Of a stretch of DNA of 64,000 bases, positions 9,468 through 17,261 are shown piece by piece (the first letter of the stretch is position 1; each line of letters begins with the position of its first letter). Where the stretch lies: the NCBI GenBank assembly GCA_017427385.1, contig JAFRSW010000014.1, positions 1 to 64,000 of the forward strand, given 5' to 3'. The translations under genes were made by a program, and so were the position numbers. The notes beneath the pieces were generated by a model. The model searched no databases, was not told the DNA's origin, and saw only the letters and a program-made list of their open reading frames with translations. Origin of the DNA: Bacteroidales bacterium (lineage in GTDB: Bacteria > Bacteroidota > Bacteroidia > Bacteroidales > UBA932).

Positions 9468-10013
9468 ATGAAACGCTTTTTCCTTACTTTTTTGTGTTGT
9501 GTGATGCAGCTCGCCCTTGCGGGCTGCTTCACATCTGCTTCAGCCCAGGAGCTGTCTTTTTCTACCAATTTTCTGGATTATGCGCGAACCGGCACAGCAA
9601 ATGTCGAGGCCTCATACGGATTTTCCCGCCACTGGACATTGAATGCCGGCATGAAGTACGATTCCGGCGGAAGCTCCCGCCAGCAGGTATACGCGCTAGG
9701 CGGCCGCTACTGGCCATGGCATATCTATTCCGGCTGGTGGTTCAGCGGCAAGATGCAGTATCAGGAGTTCAACGATGCCGCCCCTGTAACCAGGGAAACA
9801 TCGGAAGGTGACAGATATGGCGCCGGTATAGCAGGGGGTTACTCCAAGATGCTTGGCAAACACTTTAATCTGGATCTTGGCCTCGGCCTTTGGACAGGAT
9901 ATACCACTTACGTAACCTACGCGTGCCCCACCTGCGGCCGTATAATCGGCACCGATCAGCGCCTTTTCATTCTCCCCAACGACCTGATGATCGCTTTGAG
10001 TTATATTTTTTGA
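9468..10013 (+). CDS. DUF3575-type outer membrane beta-barrel protein
   Basis: 181 residues with a signal peptide (about 1-26, cleavage near SASA-QE) and alternating aromatic/hydrophobic strands ending in the typical outer membrane C-terminal ALSYIF. The stretch NFLDYARTGTANVEASYGFS and the later GGRYWPWHIYSGWWFSGKMQY match DUF3575. Members often accompany fimbrial or secreted lipoproteins in Bacteroidota. It lies two bases after the HELAH lipoprotein. The exact role is unknown. Confidence 0.75.
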   Translation: MKRFFLTFLCCVMQLALAGCFTSASAQELSFSTNFLDYARTGTANVEASYGFSRHWTLNAGMKYDSGGSSRQQVYALGGRYWPWHIYSGWWFSGKMQYQEFNDAAPVTRETSEGDRYGAGIAGGYSKMLGKHFNLDLGLGLWTGYTTYVTYACPTCGRIIGTDQRLFILPNDLMIALSYIF

Positions 10014-10039
10014 AAACAAGAAAAAAAGTTCTATCTTTG
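10010..10039 (+). promoter_or_regulatory. promoter of tRNA-Leu
   Basis: TTG at 10010-10012 and TATCTTTG at 10032-10039 are separated by 19 bases, matching the Bacteroidota -33/-7 promoter arrangement. The tRNA begins 12 bases after the -7 element. The -33 element overlaps the last codons of the DUF3575 gene. Confidence 0.75.
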
Positions 10040-10050
10040 CAGTCCCTGAA

Positions 10051-10134
10051 GCGGGAGTGGCGAAATGGTAGACGCGCTAGTTTCAGGAGCTAGTGTCTGG
10101 TGAAGACGTGTCAGTTCGACTCTGATCTCCCGCA
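10051..10134 (+). tRNA. tRNA-Leu (anticodon CAG)
   Basis: Acceptor stem GCGGGAG pairs with CTCCCGC. The D arm region is GCGAAATGGTAGACGC. The anticodon arm CTAGT/GCTAG holds the seven-base loop TTCAGGA with anticodon CAG. A long class II variable arm and the T loop TTCGACT follow. The discriminator base is A at 10134 and CCA is not encoded. CAG reads CUG leucine codons. The gene has its own promoter and terminator. Confidence 0.95.
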
Positions 10135-10136
10135 CA

Positions 10137-10170
10137 AGAGATGGCTGTTGAAGTCATCTCTTTTTTTTTT
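10137..10170 (+). terminator. intrinsic terminator after tRNA-Leu
   Basis: AGAGATG at 10137-10143 pairs with CATCTCT at 10155-10161 and is followed by a run of ten T residues through about 10170. It directly follows the tRNA and precedes the promoter of the sigma factor gene. Confidence 0.85.
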
Positions 10171-10171
10171 G

Positions 10172-10179
10172 TATATTTG
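10172..10179 (+). promoter_or_regulatory. -7 element of the ECF sigma gene
   Basis: TATATTTG matches TAnnTTTG and ends 13 bases before the ATG at 10193. A TTG at 10148-10150 lies 21 bases upstream, slightly longer than ideal. It is the only promoter-like sequence seen before the SusC/SusD locus, which implies that sigma and FecR have a housekeeping promoter. The region before susC (11783-11819) shows no TAnnTTTG. Confidence 0.55.
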
Positions 10180-10192
10180 CCTTATCTGAAAA

Positions 10193-10747
10193 ATGAGCGG
10201 GAAAAGAGACATATATCGTATGATGTCCGACTCGGAGCTCACTGCTGCTGTTCGTGGCGGTGACAGCCGTGCCTTCGATGCTCTTTTCCTGAGGTGGTAT
10301 CCGCAGGTGTGCAGGTTCCTGCTTACTCTCGTAAAAGAAAGTACGCTTGCCGAGGATCTTGCCCAGGGAGTCTTCATGAAGTTATGGCTCTACAGGGAAA
10401 GGCTGGACCCTTCAAAGTCTCTAAAAAACTACCTGCTCGTGCTCTCCCGCAATAGCGCTTTGGATGTTTTCAGGTCGAAACGCTCTCTTATTATGGACAA
10501 TCTCGTCACTCCGTCCGACAAACCCTCGCCGGACCGCACAGAATATCTTGCGGAATTCGCGGAAACGCAGTCCAGACTTTTCCAGGCCGTTCAGCAGATG
10601 CCGCCCCAGCGGAGAAGCGTTTTTGTAATGAGCCGCTTCCAGCATCTCTCCAGCGAAGAGATTGCAAGCAAGCTTGCCCTTAGTGTACGTACTGTGGAAA
10701 AGCATCTCCAGTTGGCCCTGGACAATATCCGTAAATTTCTCAATTAA
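10193..10747 (+). CDS. ECF-type RNA polymerase sigma factor (FecI-like)
   Basis: 184-residue ECF sigma factor. Region 2 spans roughly residues 25-90 (AFDALFLRWYPQVCRFLLTL, then DLAQGVFMKLWLYRERLDP). Region 4 spans about 120-175 (MPPQRRSVFVMSRFQHLSSEEIASKLALSVRTVEKHLQLAL). It is followed by a FecR anti-sigma gene and an STN-type SusC, the typical cell-surface signalling trio. It probably activates the downstream uptake locus when FecR is relieved by the loaded transporter (inference from the trio). Confidence 0.92.
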   Translation: MSGKRDIYRMMSDSELTAAVRGGDSRAFDALFLRWYPQVCRFLLTLVKESTLAEDLAQGVFMKLWLYRERLDPSKSLKNYLLVLSRNSALDVFRSKRSLIMDNLVTPSDKPSPDRTEYLAEFAETQSRLFQAVQQMPPQRRSVFVMSRFQHLSSEEIASKLALSVRTVEKHLQLALDNIRKFLN

Positions 10748-10780
10748 GATTACGTAAGTAAAGCCGTTTATCCGTTCTAT

Positions 10781-11782
10781 ATGGGCAACCACATAGATCG
10801 TATGAACATATCCCGCAATATTCTTCAGGCTTATCTGGAGGGCACTCTCTCCAAAGAAGAGACCTTAGACGTGCAACTTTACCTGGCCGAACATATGGAC
10901 GATCCTATGGTTCGGGAACTCCTTGACGAGCAATTTGACAGCAACCGTTTAGACGCAAGCGCTTCAGCAGACAAAGCTTTGGAATCTGTGCGCAACAGGC
11001 TCGGAATTGGCGAACCGCGCCGTCCCGTCTTCTGGCTCGCGGCTGCAGTACTGGCCTTTTTGCTGGTCATTCCTGCGTCACTTGCCATCGGTTACATACT
11101 TCACGGGGATCCCGCCCCTGTTGCCTGGGCCGAACTGACGGTCCCCATCTCCCAGACCCGGGAGGTGACGCTTCCGGACGGCACGAGCCTGGTACTCAAT
11201 GCAGGTTCCCGGGTCACCTGGCCCGAAACTTTCACCGGCGGACAACGTGAGATATTCCTGGATGGCGAGGTGATGGCGACTGTGGCAAAGGATCCCGAAC
11301 ACCCCTTCGTCATTCACTCCGGCGAGGCGGATATACGGGTGCACGGAACCACGTTCGACCTGAAGTCGTACCGCGATGCCACCATGCTGGAGGTCGTGCT
11401 TCTGGAAGGATCCGTCAGCCTCATCCTCCCATCGGAAGAGGGGAAACGGGAGGTCCGGATGACGCCGGGCGACATCGCCCAGTTCGACCATTATACCGGT
11501 GCCGTGTCCCTCGGCAAGGTTTCTCCGGACGGGTTCAAGACATTCAACGACAACCACTCCTTCAGTTTCATCAATATCCCGCTCAAGGATATCGCCGCGG
11601 ATTTGGAGCGATCCTTCGGAACACAGATCGTCGTGGCTGATGCAAATGTCGCATCTCAGCGTTTCCTGGCCTTCTTTACGAACGGAGAGGATCTGGATGA
11701 GATACTGAAACTGCTCTCCCGCAACGGAAACCTGAGGGTGGTCCGTTCCGACGGGACGGTTTATTTATATGGAAAGAAATAA
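10781..11782 (+). CDS. FecR-family anti-sigma factor
   Basis: 333-residue inner membrane regulator. A short cytoplasmic sigma-binding part occupies residues 1-80 and a membrane helix lies at about 82-107. The periplasmic FecR domain follows at about 115-215 (REVTLPDGTSLVLNAGSRVTWPE), with a DUF4974-type C-terminal domain at about 255-325 (FSFINIPLKDIAADLERSFGTQIV) that would contact the STN domain of SusC. An alternative ATG at 10802 removes seven residues and is equally plausible. It lies between the ECF sigma gene and susC, 37 bases before the latter. Confidence 0.92.
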   Translation: MGNHIDRMNISRNILQAYLEGTLSKEETLDVQLYLAEHMDDPMVRELLDEQFDSNRLDASASADKALESVRNRLGIGEPRRPVFWLAAAVLAFLLVIPASLAIGYILHGDPAPVAWAELTVPISQTREVTLPDGTSLVLNAGSRVTWPETFTGGQREIFLDGEVMATVAKDPEHPFVIHSGEADIRVHGTTFDLKSYRDATMLEVVLLEGSVSLILPSEEGKREVRMTPGDIAQFDHYTGAVSLGKVSPDGFKTFNDNHSFSFINIPLKDIAADLERSFGTQIVVADANVASQRFLAFFTNGEDLDEILKLLSRNGNLRVVRSDGTVYLYGKK

Positions 11783-11819
11783 CATATACCATAATTATTA
11801 ACCATTATTAACCTCAAAA

Positions 11820-14800
11820 ATGAGAATAACACACTATCTGCGCATATTACGCGCTATGCTGGTGTTGACGGCCCTTCTGGCCCCGATGAAGCTCGGGGCA
11901 CAGAATGTGACCATGGATGCGAGGAATGTCTCCGTGCAGGAGGCAGTGACCATCCTACAGAGTCAGGGCAACTACACCATCGTAATCAATGCGGATGACG
12001 TAGATTTGCAGAAGCGGATATCCGTTTCTGCAAAAGATGCTCCGCTCTCCGAGGTCCTGTCCCAAATTTTTGCAGGACAGAATCTGGATTTTGCAGTTAC
12101 GGGAAATACAGTGTCCGTAACCAGATCCAAACCAGCCAATCAGAATGCGACTCCCAAGACCGCATTCAGGGGCGTGGTGGTCGACCGTTACGGGGAAGCC
12201 CTTATCGGCGCCTCCGTTGTCGACAGGAAATCGGGCAAATATGCCCTGACCGATGACAATGGAGAATTTGCCATCGACAAACTTGCCTTCCCGGTAGTCC
12301 TGACGGTTTCCTATCTGGGTTTCGACGATCAGGACTTTGAAATCTCCGGACGCGAGGGGCAGCCTTTCCGTTTCGTAATGACCTCCGAAAACAATGTTCT
12401 CGAAGAACTCGTGGTCGTCGGTTACGGTACCCAGAAGAGGGTTAACCTGACCGGCGCCGTTTCGGTTATCGACGGCAAGGAACTCAACTTCCGCCCTGTT
12501 ACCAACACTGCAATGGCAATCCAGGGTGCCGATCCTTCGCTGATTATCACGAACTCCAGCGGCTCCATCGACGGCACCAACTATAGCGTCAACGTCCGAG
12601 GCAAGCTTTCGCTGAACAGCGGTTCCCCTCTCATTCTGGTAGATGGAATCGAGAGTTCGCTCACCCAGGTGAACCCTAATGATATCGAGAGCATTTCCGT
12701 GCTGAAGGATGCTTCCGCTTGCGCCATCTATGGTGCAAAGGCATCCGCAGGTGTTATCCTGATTACCACCAAGAGCGGCAGCGCGGGCGATGCGAAGATC
12801 ACCTACAACGGCCGCTACAGCATATCCGCCAATACCACGTCTACCGATTTCATGACCTGCGGTTACGACTATGTGACTCTGACCAACGATTTTTACAAGA
12901 CCCTGAAGGGTTATGGCGCCTGGACCTACTCTGACGAGCAGATGCAGATGCTGAAGGATCGCCGTAACGACGTGACGGAAGATCCTACCCGCCCTTGGGT
13001 TGTTCCGGATGAGACAGGAACGTATAGCTATGTTTATCTCGGCAACTTCGACTGGTACGGATTCGTATTCAACCGCACACGTCCCGAGACCGAGCACAAC
13101 GTTACGGTGCGTGGAGGTACGGACAAGGCACGCTACTATGCTTCCGCCCGTTACCTCTATCGCGAAGGCCTCTTTGCCGGCGAGGCGCAGGATATCTACA
13201 ACAGCCTCTCGCTGCGCGCGAAAATGGATGCCAACATCACTCCCTGGTTGACCTATTCCTCGAACGTCAGCCTGGAGCGCACCCAGTACGACTGGGGCGG
13301 ATTCTGGGAGATGGACGGATCCACCGGTTATGTGAGCCAGGGTATTCTCTGGAACGTGACCCAGAACGTGGGCCCGAACTATGTGCCTTACAATCCTGAC
13401 GGCACCATTGCGATGGTCCCCGGTTTCATGGCAGATGCTACTTCTCCTCTGATGTCCGGCCGTGCCGGCACCCTCATGGACGGCCGCAACCATAACATGA
13501 ACATCAACAACTACTGGACCTGGACCAACCGTCTCACTGCACACATCGTGAAGGGGCTGGATTTCATTACCGACTACACCTATCGCCGCAGGGACCGCAG
13601 GGCAAATTTCCGCAGCCTTCCCACGGCCAATAGCTACGATAACATCAATAAGCGCATGTATTCCGGTAACGGCTTGTCCGGCGGCCTGTTCTCCAACGGT
13701 TCGGTTTATGACTTCACCAGGGAGTATCGTTACTACCAGGATGGTACCGTGATGAATGCTTATTTCTCCTATAACGATACCTTCGGAGACCACCACGTGG
13801 CGGCCACTCTCGGTGCCAACTACGACGATTACTATGGTTCGAGTGTCACCATTCAGCAGAAAGGCTCGCTGAGTGACGTGCTTTCCTATATCAACATGGC
13901 TAACGGTGAAATCGAGAAGGCTTCCCAGTCCAACTCTTCTTACCGCACGCTGGGCTTCTTCGGCCGTGTCAATTACGACTGGAAGGGCCGCTACCTTTTG
14001 GAGGTCAGCGCCCGTTACGATGGCACTTCCCGCTTCCCCAAGGGTCACCGCTGGGGCTTCTTCCCTTCTGCTTCCGCAGGATGGCGCCTGAGCGAAGAAC
14101 CGTTCTGGGCTCCGGTCAAACCCTATATCAGCAATGCCAAAGTCCGCGTCAGTTATGGTACTCTTGGCAACCAGCAGGTGGATAATTACTACTACTGGGA
14201 AGAGCTGAAGACCGGTCTGCTCAGCGGATATACCTTCGACGGCCTCACCAATGCAGGTTATGCTTATGCAGATGCTCCGGTATCCAGCAGCCTGACCTGG
14301 GAGACGGTCATCTCCAAGAACCTGGGCTTTGACCTCGGATTCCTCCGGGACCGCCTGACGGTAAATGCCGACTTCTTTATCCGCGACACCAAGAACATGC
14401 TGACTGCAGGAATGTCTCTGCCTTATGTCTATGGCGAGTCTGCTCCCAAGGAGAATGCTGCAGACCTTCGTACCAAGGGTTATGAGCTGGCTATCAGCTG
14501 GAAAGATCATAAAACAGTGCTTGGCAAGCCTATGTACTATGGCGTTACCGCCACCCTCGGTGACTTCGTCACCCATATTACCCGCTTCGAGAACGAAAAG
14601 AACATTCTCAGCGACAACTACGTAGGCAAGCGCCTCGGAGATATATGGGGTTATGTGACCGACGGTGTATTCGCAACTGATGAAGATGCTGCTGCATATG
14701 AGCAGTCAATCGATTCGTTCTCGACTGTCAACAAGGGCATCAAGGGCCAGGTTGCTCCCTGGAACCATCTGATGTCCGGAGATATCATCTACAAGGATCT

Positions 14801-15395
14801 CAACGGTGACAACAAGATCAATACCGGCGACAACACCCTCGACAATCCTGGAGACCGCCAGGTGATAGGTAACTCCCGTCCCCGCTACAACTACGCATTC
14901 AAGGGAGATTTCAGCTGGTTCGGTTTCGACCTCAGCGTATTCTTCCAGGGCGTAGGCAAGATGGACTGGATGCCGAATTACAACTGCATCTATTTCTGGG
15001 GCCCTTATTCCTATCAGCGCCCGACCTTCCTCCCCACGGACTTTGCCGGTAAATGCTGGTCGGCCGAACCCGGTGCAGACAACAGCAATATCGTCTATCC
15101 CCGCCAGCGCGGCCGTATCGCCAACTCTTCCAATATCGTTACCTCCGACTTCTATCTCCAGAACGCTGCTTATCTGCGCCTGAAGAACCTGACCATCGGA
15201 TACACCCTTCCTGTCAAGAGCAAGATGGTGGAGAAGGCCCGCATCTACTTCTCGGGCGAAAACCTCTGGTACTACTCTCCCATGAAGAAGGCCACCAGGT
15301 ACATCGACCCGGAAATTGCAACATCCTCCGTCAGCGAGGACTGCATCTATCCGTATTCCAAGACTTTCTCTGTTGGTATTGACGTAACATTCTGA
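11820..15395 (+). CDS. SusC-type TonB-dependent outer membrane transporter with STN domain
   Basis: 1191 residues. A signal peptide ends near LGA-QN (residue 27). The secretin/TonB N-terminal STN domain spans about 28-103 and a carboxypeptidase-like beta-sandwich 115-190 (FRGVVVDRYGEALIGASVV). The SusC signature LVVVGYGTQKRVNLTGAV starts at 197 and opens the plug domain, followed by the 22-strand barrel ending TFSVGIDVTF. The STN domain marks it as a signalling transducer working with the adjacent FecR. It forms the uptake complex with SusD, whose ATG overlaps its stop by one base. The ligand cannot be read from sequence; the downstream enzymes suggest a phosphorylated substrate. Confidence 0.95.
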   Translation: MRITHYLRILRAMLVLTALLAPMKLGAQNVTMDARNVSVQEAVTILQSQGNYTIVINADDVDLQKRISVSAKDAPLSEVLSQIFAGQNLDFAVTGNTVSVTRSKPANQNATPKTAFRGVVVDRYGEALIGASVVDRKSGKYALTDDNGEFAIDKLAFPVVLTVSYLGFDDQDFEISGREGQPFRFVMTSENNVLEELVVVGYGTQKRVNLTGAVSVIDGKELNFRPVTNTAMAIQGADPSLIITNSSGSIDGTNYSVNVRGKLSLNSGSPLILVDGIESSLTQVNPNDIESISVLKDASACAIYGAKASAGVILITTKSGSAGDAKITYNGRYSISANTTSTDFMTCGYDYVTLTNDFYKTLKGYGAWTYSDEQMQMLKDRRNDVTEDPTRPWVVPDETGTYSYVYLGNFDWYGFVFNRTRPETEHNVTVRGGTDKARYYASARYLYREGLFAGEAQDIYNSLSLRAKMDANITPWLTYSSNVSLERTQYDWGGFWEMDGSTGYVSQGILWNVTQNVGPNYVPYNPDGTIAMVPGFMADATSPLMSGRAGTLMDGRNHNMNINNYWTWTNRLTAHIVKGLDFITDYTYRRRDRRANFRSLPTANSYDNINKRMYSGNGLSGGLFSNGSVYDFTREYRYYQDGTVMNAYFSYNDTFGDHHVAATLGANYDDYYGSSVTIQQKGSLSDVLSYINMANGEIEKASQSNSSYRTLGFFGRVNYDWKGRYLLEVSARYDGTSRFPKGHRWGFFPSASAGWRLSEEPFWAPVKPYISNAKVRVSYGTLGNQQVDNYYYWEELKTGLLSGYTFDGLTNAGYAYADAPVSSSLTWETVISKNLGFDLGFLRDRLTVNADFFIRDTKNMLTAGMSLPYVYGESAPKENAADLRTKGYELAISWKDHKTVLGKPMYYGVTATLGDFVTHITRFENEKNILSDNYVGKRLGDIWGYVTDGVFATDEDAAAYEQSIDSFSTVNKGIKGQVAPWNHLMSGDIIYKDLNGDNKINTGDNTLDNPGDRQVIGNSRPRYNYAFKGDFSWFGFDLSVFFQGVGKMDWMPNYNCIYFWGPYSYQRPTFLPTDFAGKCWSAEPGADNSNIVYPRQRGRIANSSNIVTSDFYLQNAAYLRLKNLTIGYTLPVKSKMVEKARIYFSGENLWYYSPMKKATRYIDPEIATSSVSEDCIYPYSKTFSVGIDVTF

Positions 15396-17257
15396 TGCCT
15401 ATGAAAAAGATTATCATACCGTTCGTCCTCCTGGCCGCCGCAATGGCGTTTTCCTCTTGCGAGGACCTTCTGACAAAGTCGCCCGAAACCAGCCTCTCGC
15501 CGGATACCTATTTCTCTTCCGAGCGTGAACTCGACCTTTGGGCCAATAAATTCTATAACGACATTCTCCCGGCTCCCGCCGACCTGGTGGAACTCAATGC
15601 GGATGACAACGGCTCATCTTCGTCGCTGAGCGCCCTTCAGAAGGGAACCCGGACTCCTTCTTCCAAATCCTGGAGCGCCGACACCTGGAAGCCTCTCAGG
15701 AACATAAACTACATGCTGGAGAACAACAAGTGTTCCGATGTGGCGGTAAAGGCCCGATTCGACGGAGTCTGCTATTTCTTCCGCGCGTGGTTCTATTTCG
15801 AGAAGGTTCGCCAGTACGGCGATATTCCCTGGTACGACCACGTGATCGGATCGGGAGATACTGAAGATTTGAACAAGCCCCGCGATTCCCGCGGATACGT
15901 GATGTATAAGGTCCTCCAGGATCTGGACAAGGCCTACGAAATGCTCCCGGCCCGCTGGCCTTCCGATGCAGTGTATCACGTTTCAAAGGACGCCGCACTC
16001 GCACTCAAGTCCCGCGCAGCCCTTTTCGAAGGAACCTTCCGTAAGTATCATGCAGGGAGTGCTTTCGTGCCCAGTGATTCCGAGACCGTGGATGGCGTAG
16101 TCATCTCTTCCGACTACTTCCTCCGCCAGGCAGCCGAGGCCGCCGGCAAGATTGTCGGCACTCGCAAACTGTACACCGGCAACACCCTGAAACTGGCGGA
16201 TGCCGCGACGGATGCATCCTACCGCGAGTATTTCATTCTTGAAGATGCAGAGACGGACGAGACCATCTTTTCCCGCCGCTACAACGTGGACCTGAAGGTC
16301 CGTCACGGGCTACAGTTCGACTTCAAGAACCAGCACCGTAGTGCCAGCCTTAGGCAGGTGAACCACTATCTGCAGGCCGACGGAACTCCTATCCAGGACC
16401 GTACCGGCTGGCAGACACTCAGCTATTATGATGTTTTCCAGAACCGCGATCCCCGTCTGTCCCAGACCATACAGGGCCCCGGCTATCTGATGGCGGACAT
16501 CGATGAGACCACGAAACTCCACAAGACCGAGCAGCTGTCCTGGGAAAGGACCTTCAACGGATTCCGTATCATCAAGTTCATCTCCGATACCAACCATGAA
16601 GGCGCTACCACCTCCACTACCGACTATCCGCTGATCCGTTATTCGGAAGTTCTGCTGAACTATGCGGAGGCCAAGGCCGAGCTCGGAGAGTTGACTGCAG
16701 AGGATCTCGCCAAGACTATCAACGTGATCCGCAGCCGTGTAGGCATGCCCGGAATTACGGCTGTGCCTGCAACTGCAGATGCCCTGATGGAGAGCTATTA
16801 TCCTCATGCCAAGGGCGCCCAGAAGGCAGCCATCCTGGAGGTCCGCCGCGAACGTGCAGTGGAACTCTTCTGCGAAGGCTTCCGCCAGTGGGATATGCTC
16901 CGCTGGGGAGAAGGCGCACTGCTGACTCCCAAGGCGACGGGCGGTTTCCAGGGTATCTACATTGCTGCCGACCAGGTGGGTACTGATATCGACCTGGATC
17001 AGGACGGCAAGGTGGATCTCTATGTTTACACCGGTGCCAAAGGCAGCACCAAGGCTCCTTCCACCAACCAGATCCAGCTGGGAAGCGGATTCACCCTCAG
17101 TAATGGGGCTTCCGGTTACCTGACCTACTGGGCTGCGGAAGATTATGTTTGGAATGAAGGCCGCGATTATCTCTGGCCCATCCCTGCAGATCAGCGTACC
17201 CTTACCGAGTATGCCCTGACGCAGAATCCGGGCTGGGATGACGGGCTGAGTCAATAG
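15395..17257 (+). CDS. SusD/RagB-type substrate-binding lipoprotein
   Basis: 620-residue surface lipoprotein that caps the SusC channel and binds substrate. The lipobox ends AFSSC with Cys22, followed by the acidic ED pair typical of surface-exported lipoproteins. The N-terminal stretch LLTKSPETSLSPDTYFSSERELDLWANKFYND and the later EVRRERAVELFCEGFRQWDMLRWGEG are SusD hallmarks; the final YALTQNPGWD is a typical C terminus. A second ATG at 15401 would remove two residues. It directly follows susC and starts the lipoprotein and enzyme series downstream. Confidence 0.95.
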   Translation: MPMKKIIIPFVLLAAAMAFSSCEDLLTKSPETSLSPDTYFSSERELDLWANKFYNDILPAPADLVELNADDNGSSSSLSALQKGTRTPSSKSWSADTWKPLRNINYMLENNKCSDVAVKARFDGVCYFFRAWFYFEKVRQYGDIPWYDHVIGSGDTEDLNKPRDSRGYVMYKVLQDLDKAYEMLPARWPSDAVYHVSKDAALALKSRAALFEGTFRKYHAGSAFVPSDSETVDGVVISSDYFLRQAAEAAGKIVGTRKLYTGNTLKLADAATDASYREYFILEDAETDETIFSRRYNVDLKVRHGLQFDFKNQHRSASLRQVNHYLQADGTPIQDRTGWQTLSYYDVFQNRDPRLSQTIQGPGYLMADIDETTKLHKTEQLSWERTFNGFRIIKFISDTNHEGATTSTTDYPLIRYSEVLLNYAEAKAELGELTAEDLAKTINVIRSRVGMPGITAVPATADALMESYYPHAKGAQKAAILEVRRERAVELFCEGFRQWDMLRWGEGALLTPKATGGFQGIYIAADQVGTDIDLDQDGKVDLYVYTGAKGSTKAPSTNQIQLGSGFTLSNGASGYLTYWAAEDYVWNEGRDYLWPIPADQRTLTEYALTQNPGWDDGLSQ

Positions 17258-17261
17258 TAAT

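Noticed and set aside
10051-10170. Integration site with mobile element at tRNA-Leu
   Set aside because: No integrase and no partial duplication of the tRNA 3' end were found nearby.
11955-14576. 873-codon open frame on the minus strand
   Set aside because: It lies entirely opposite susC, has no family motifs and reflects the codon bias of the real gene.
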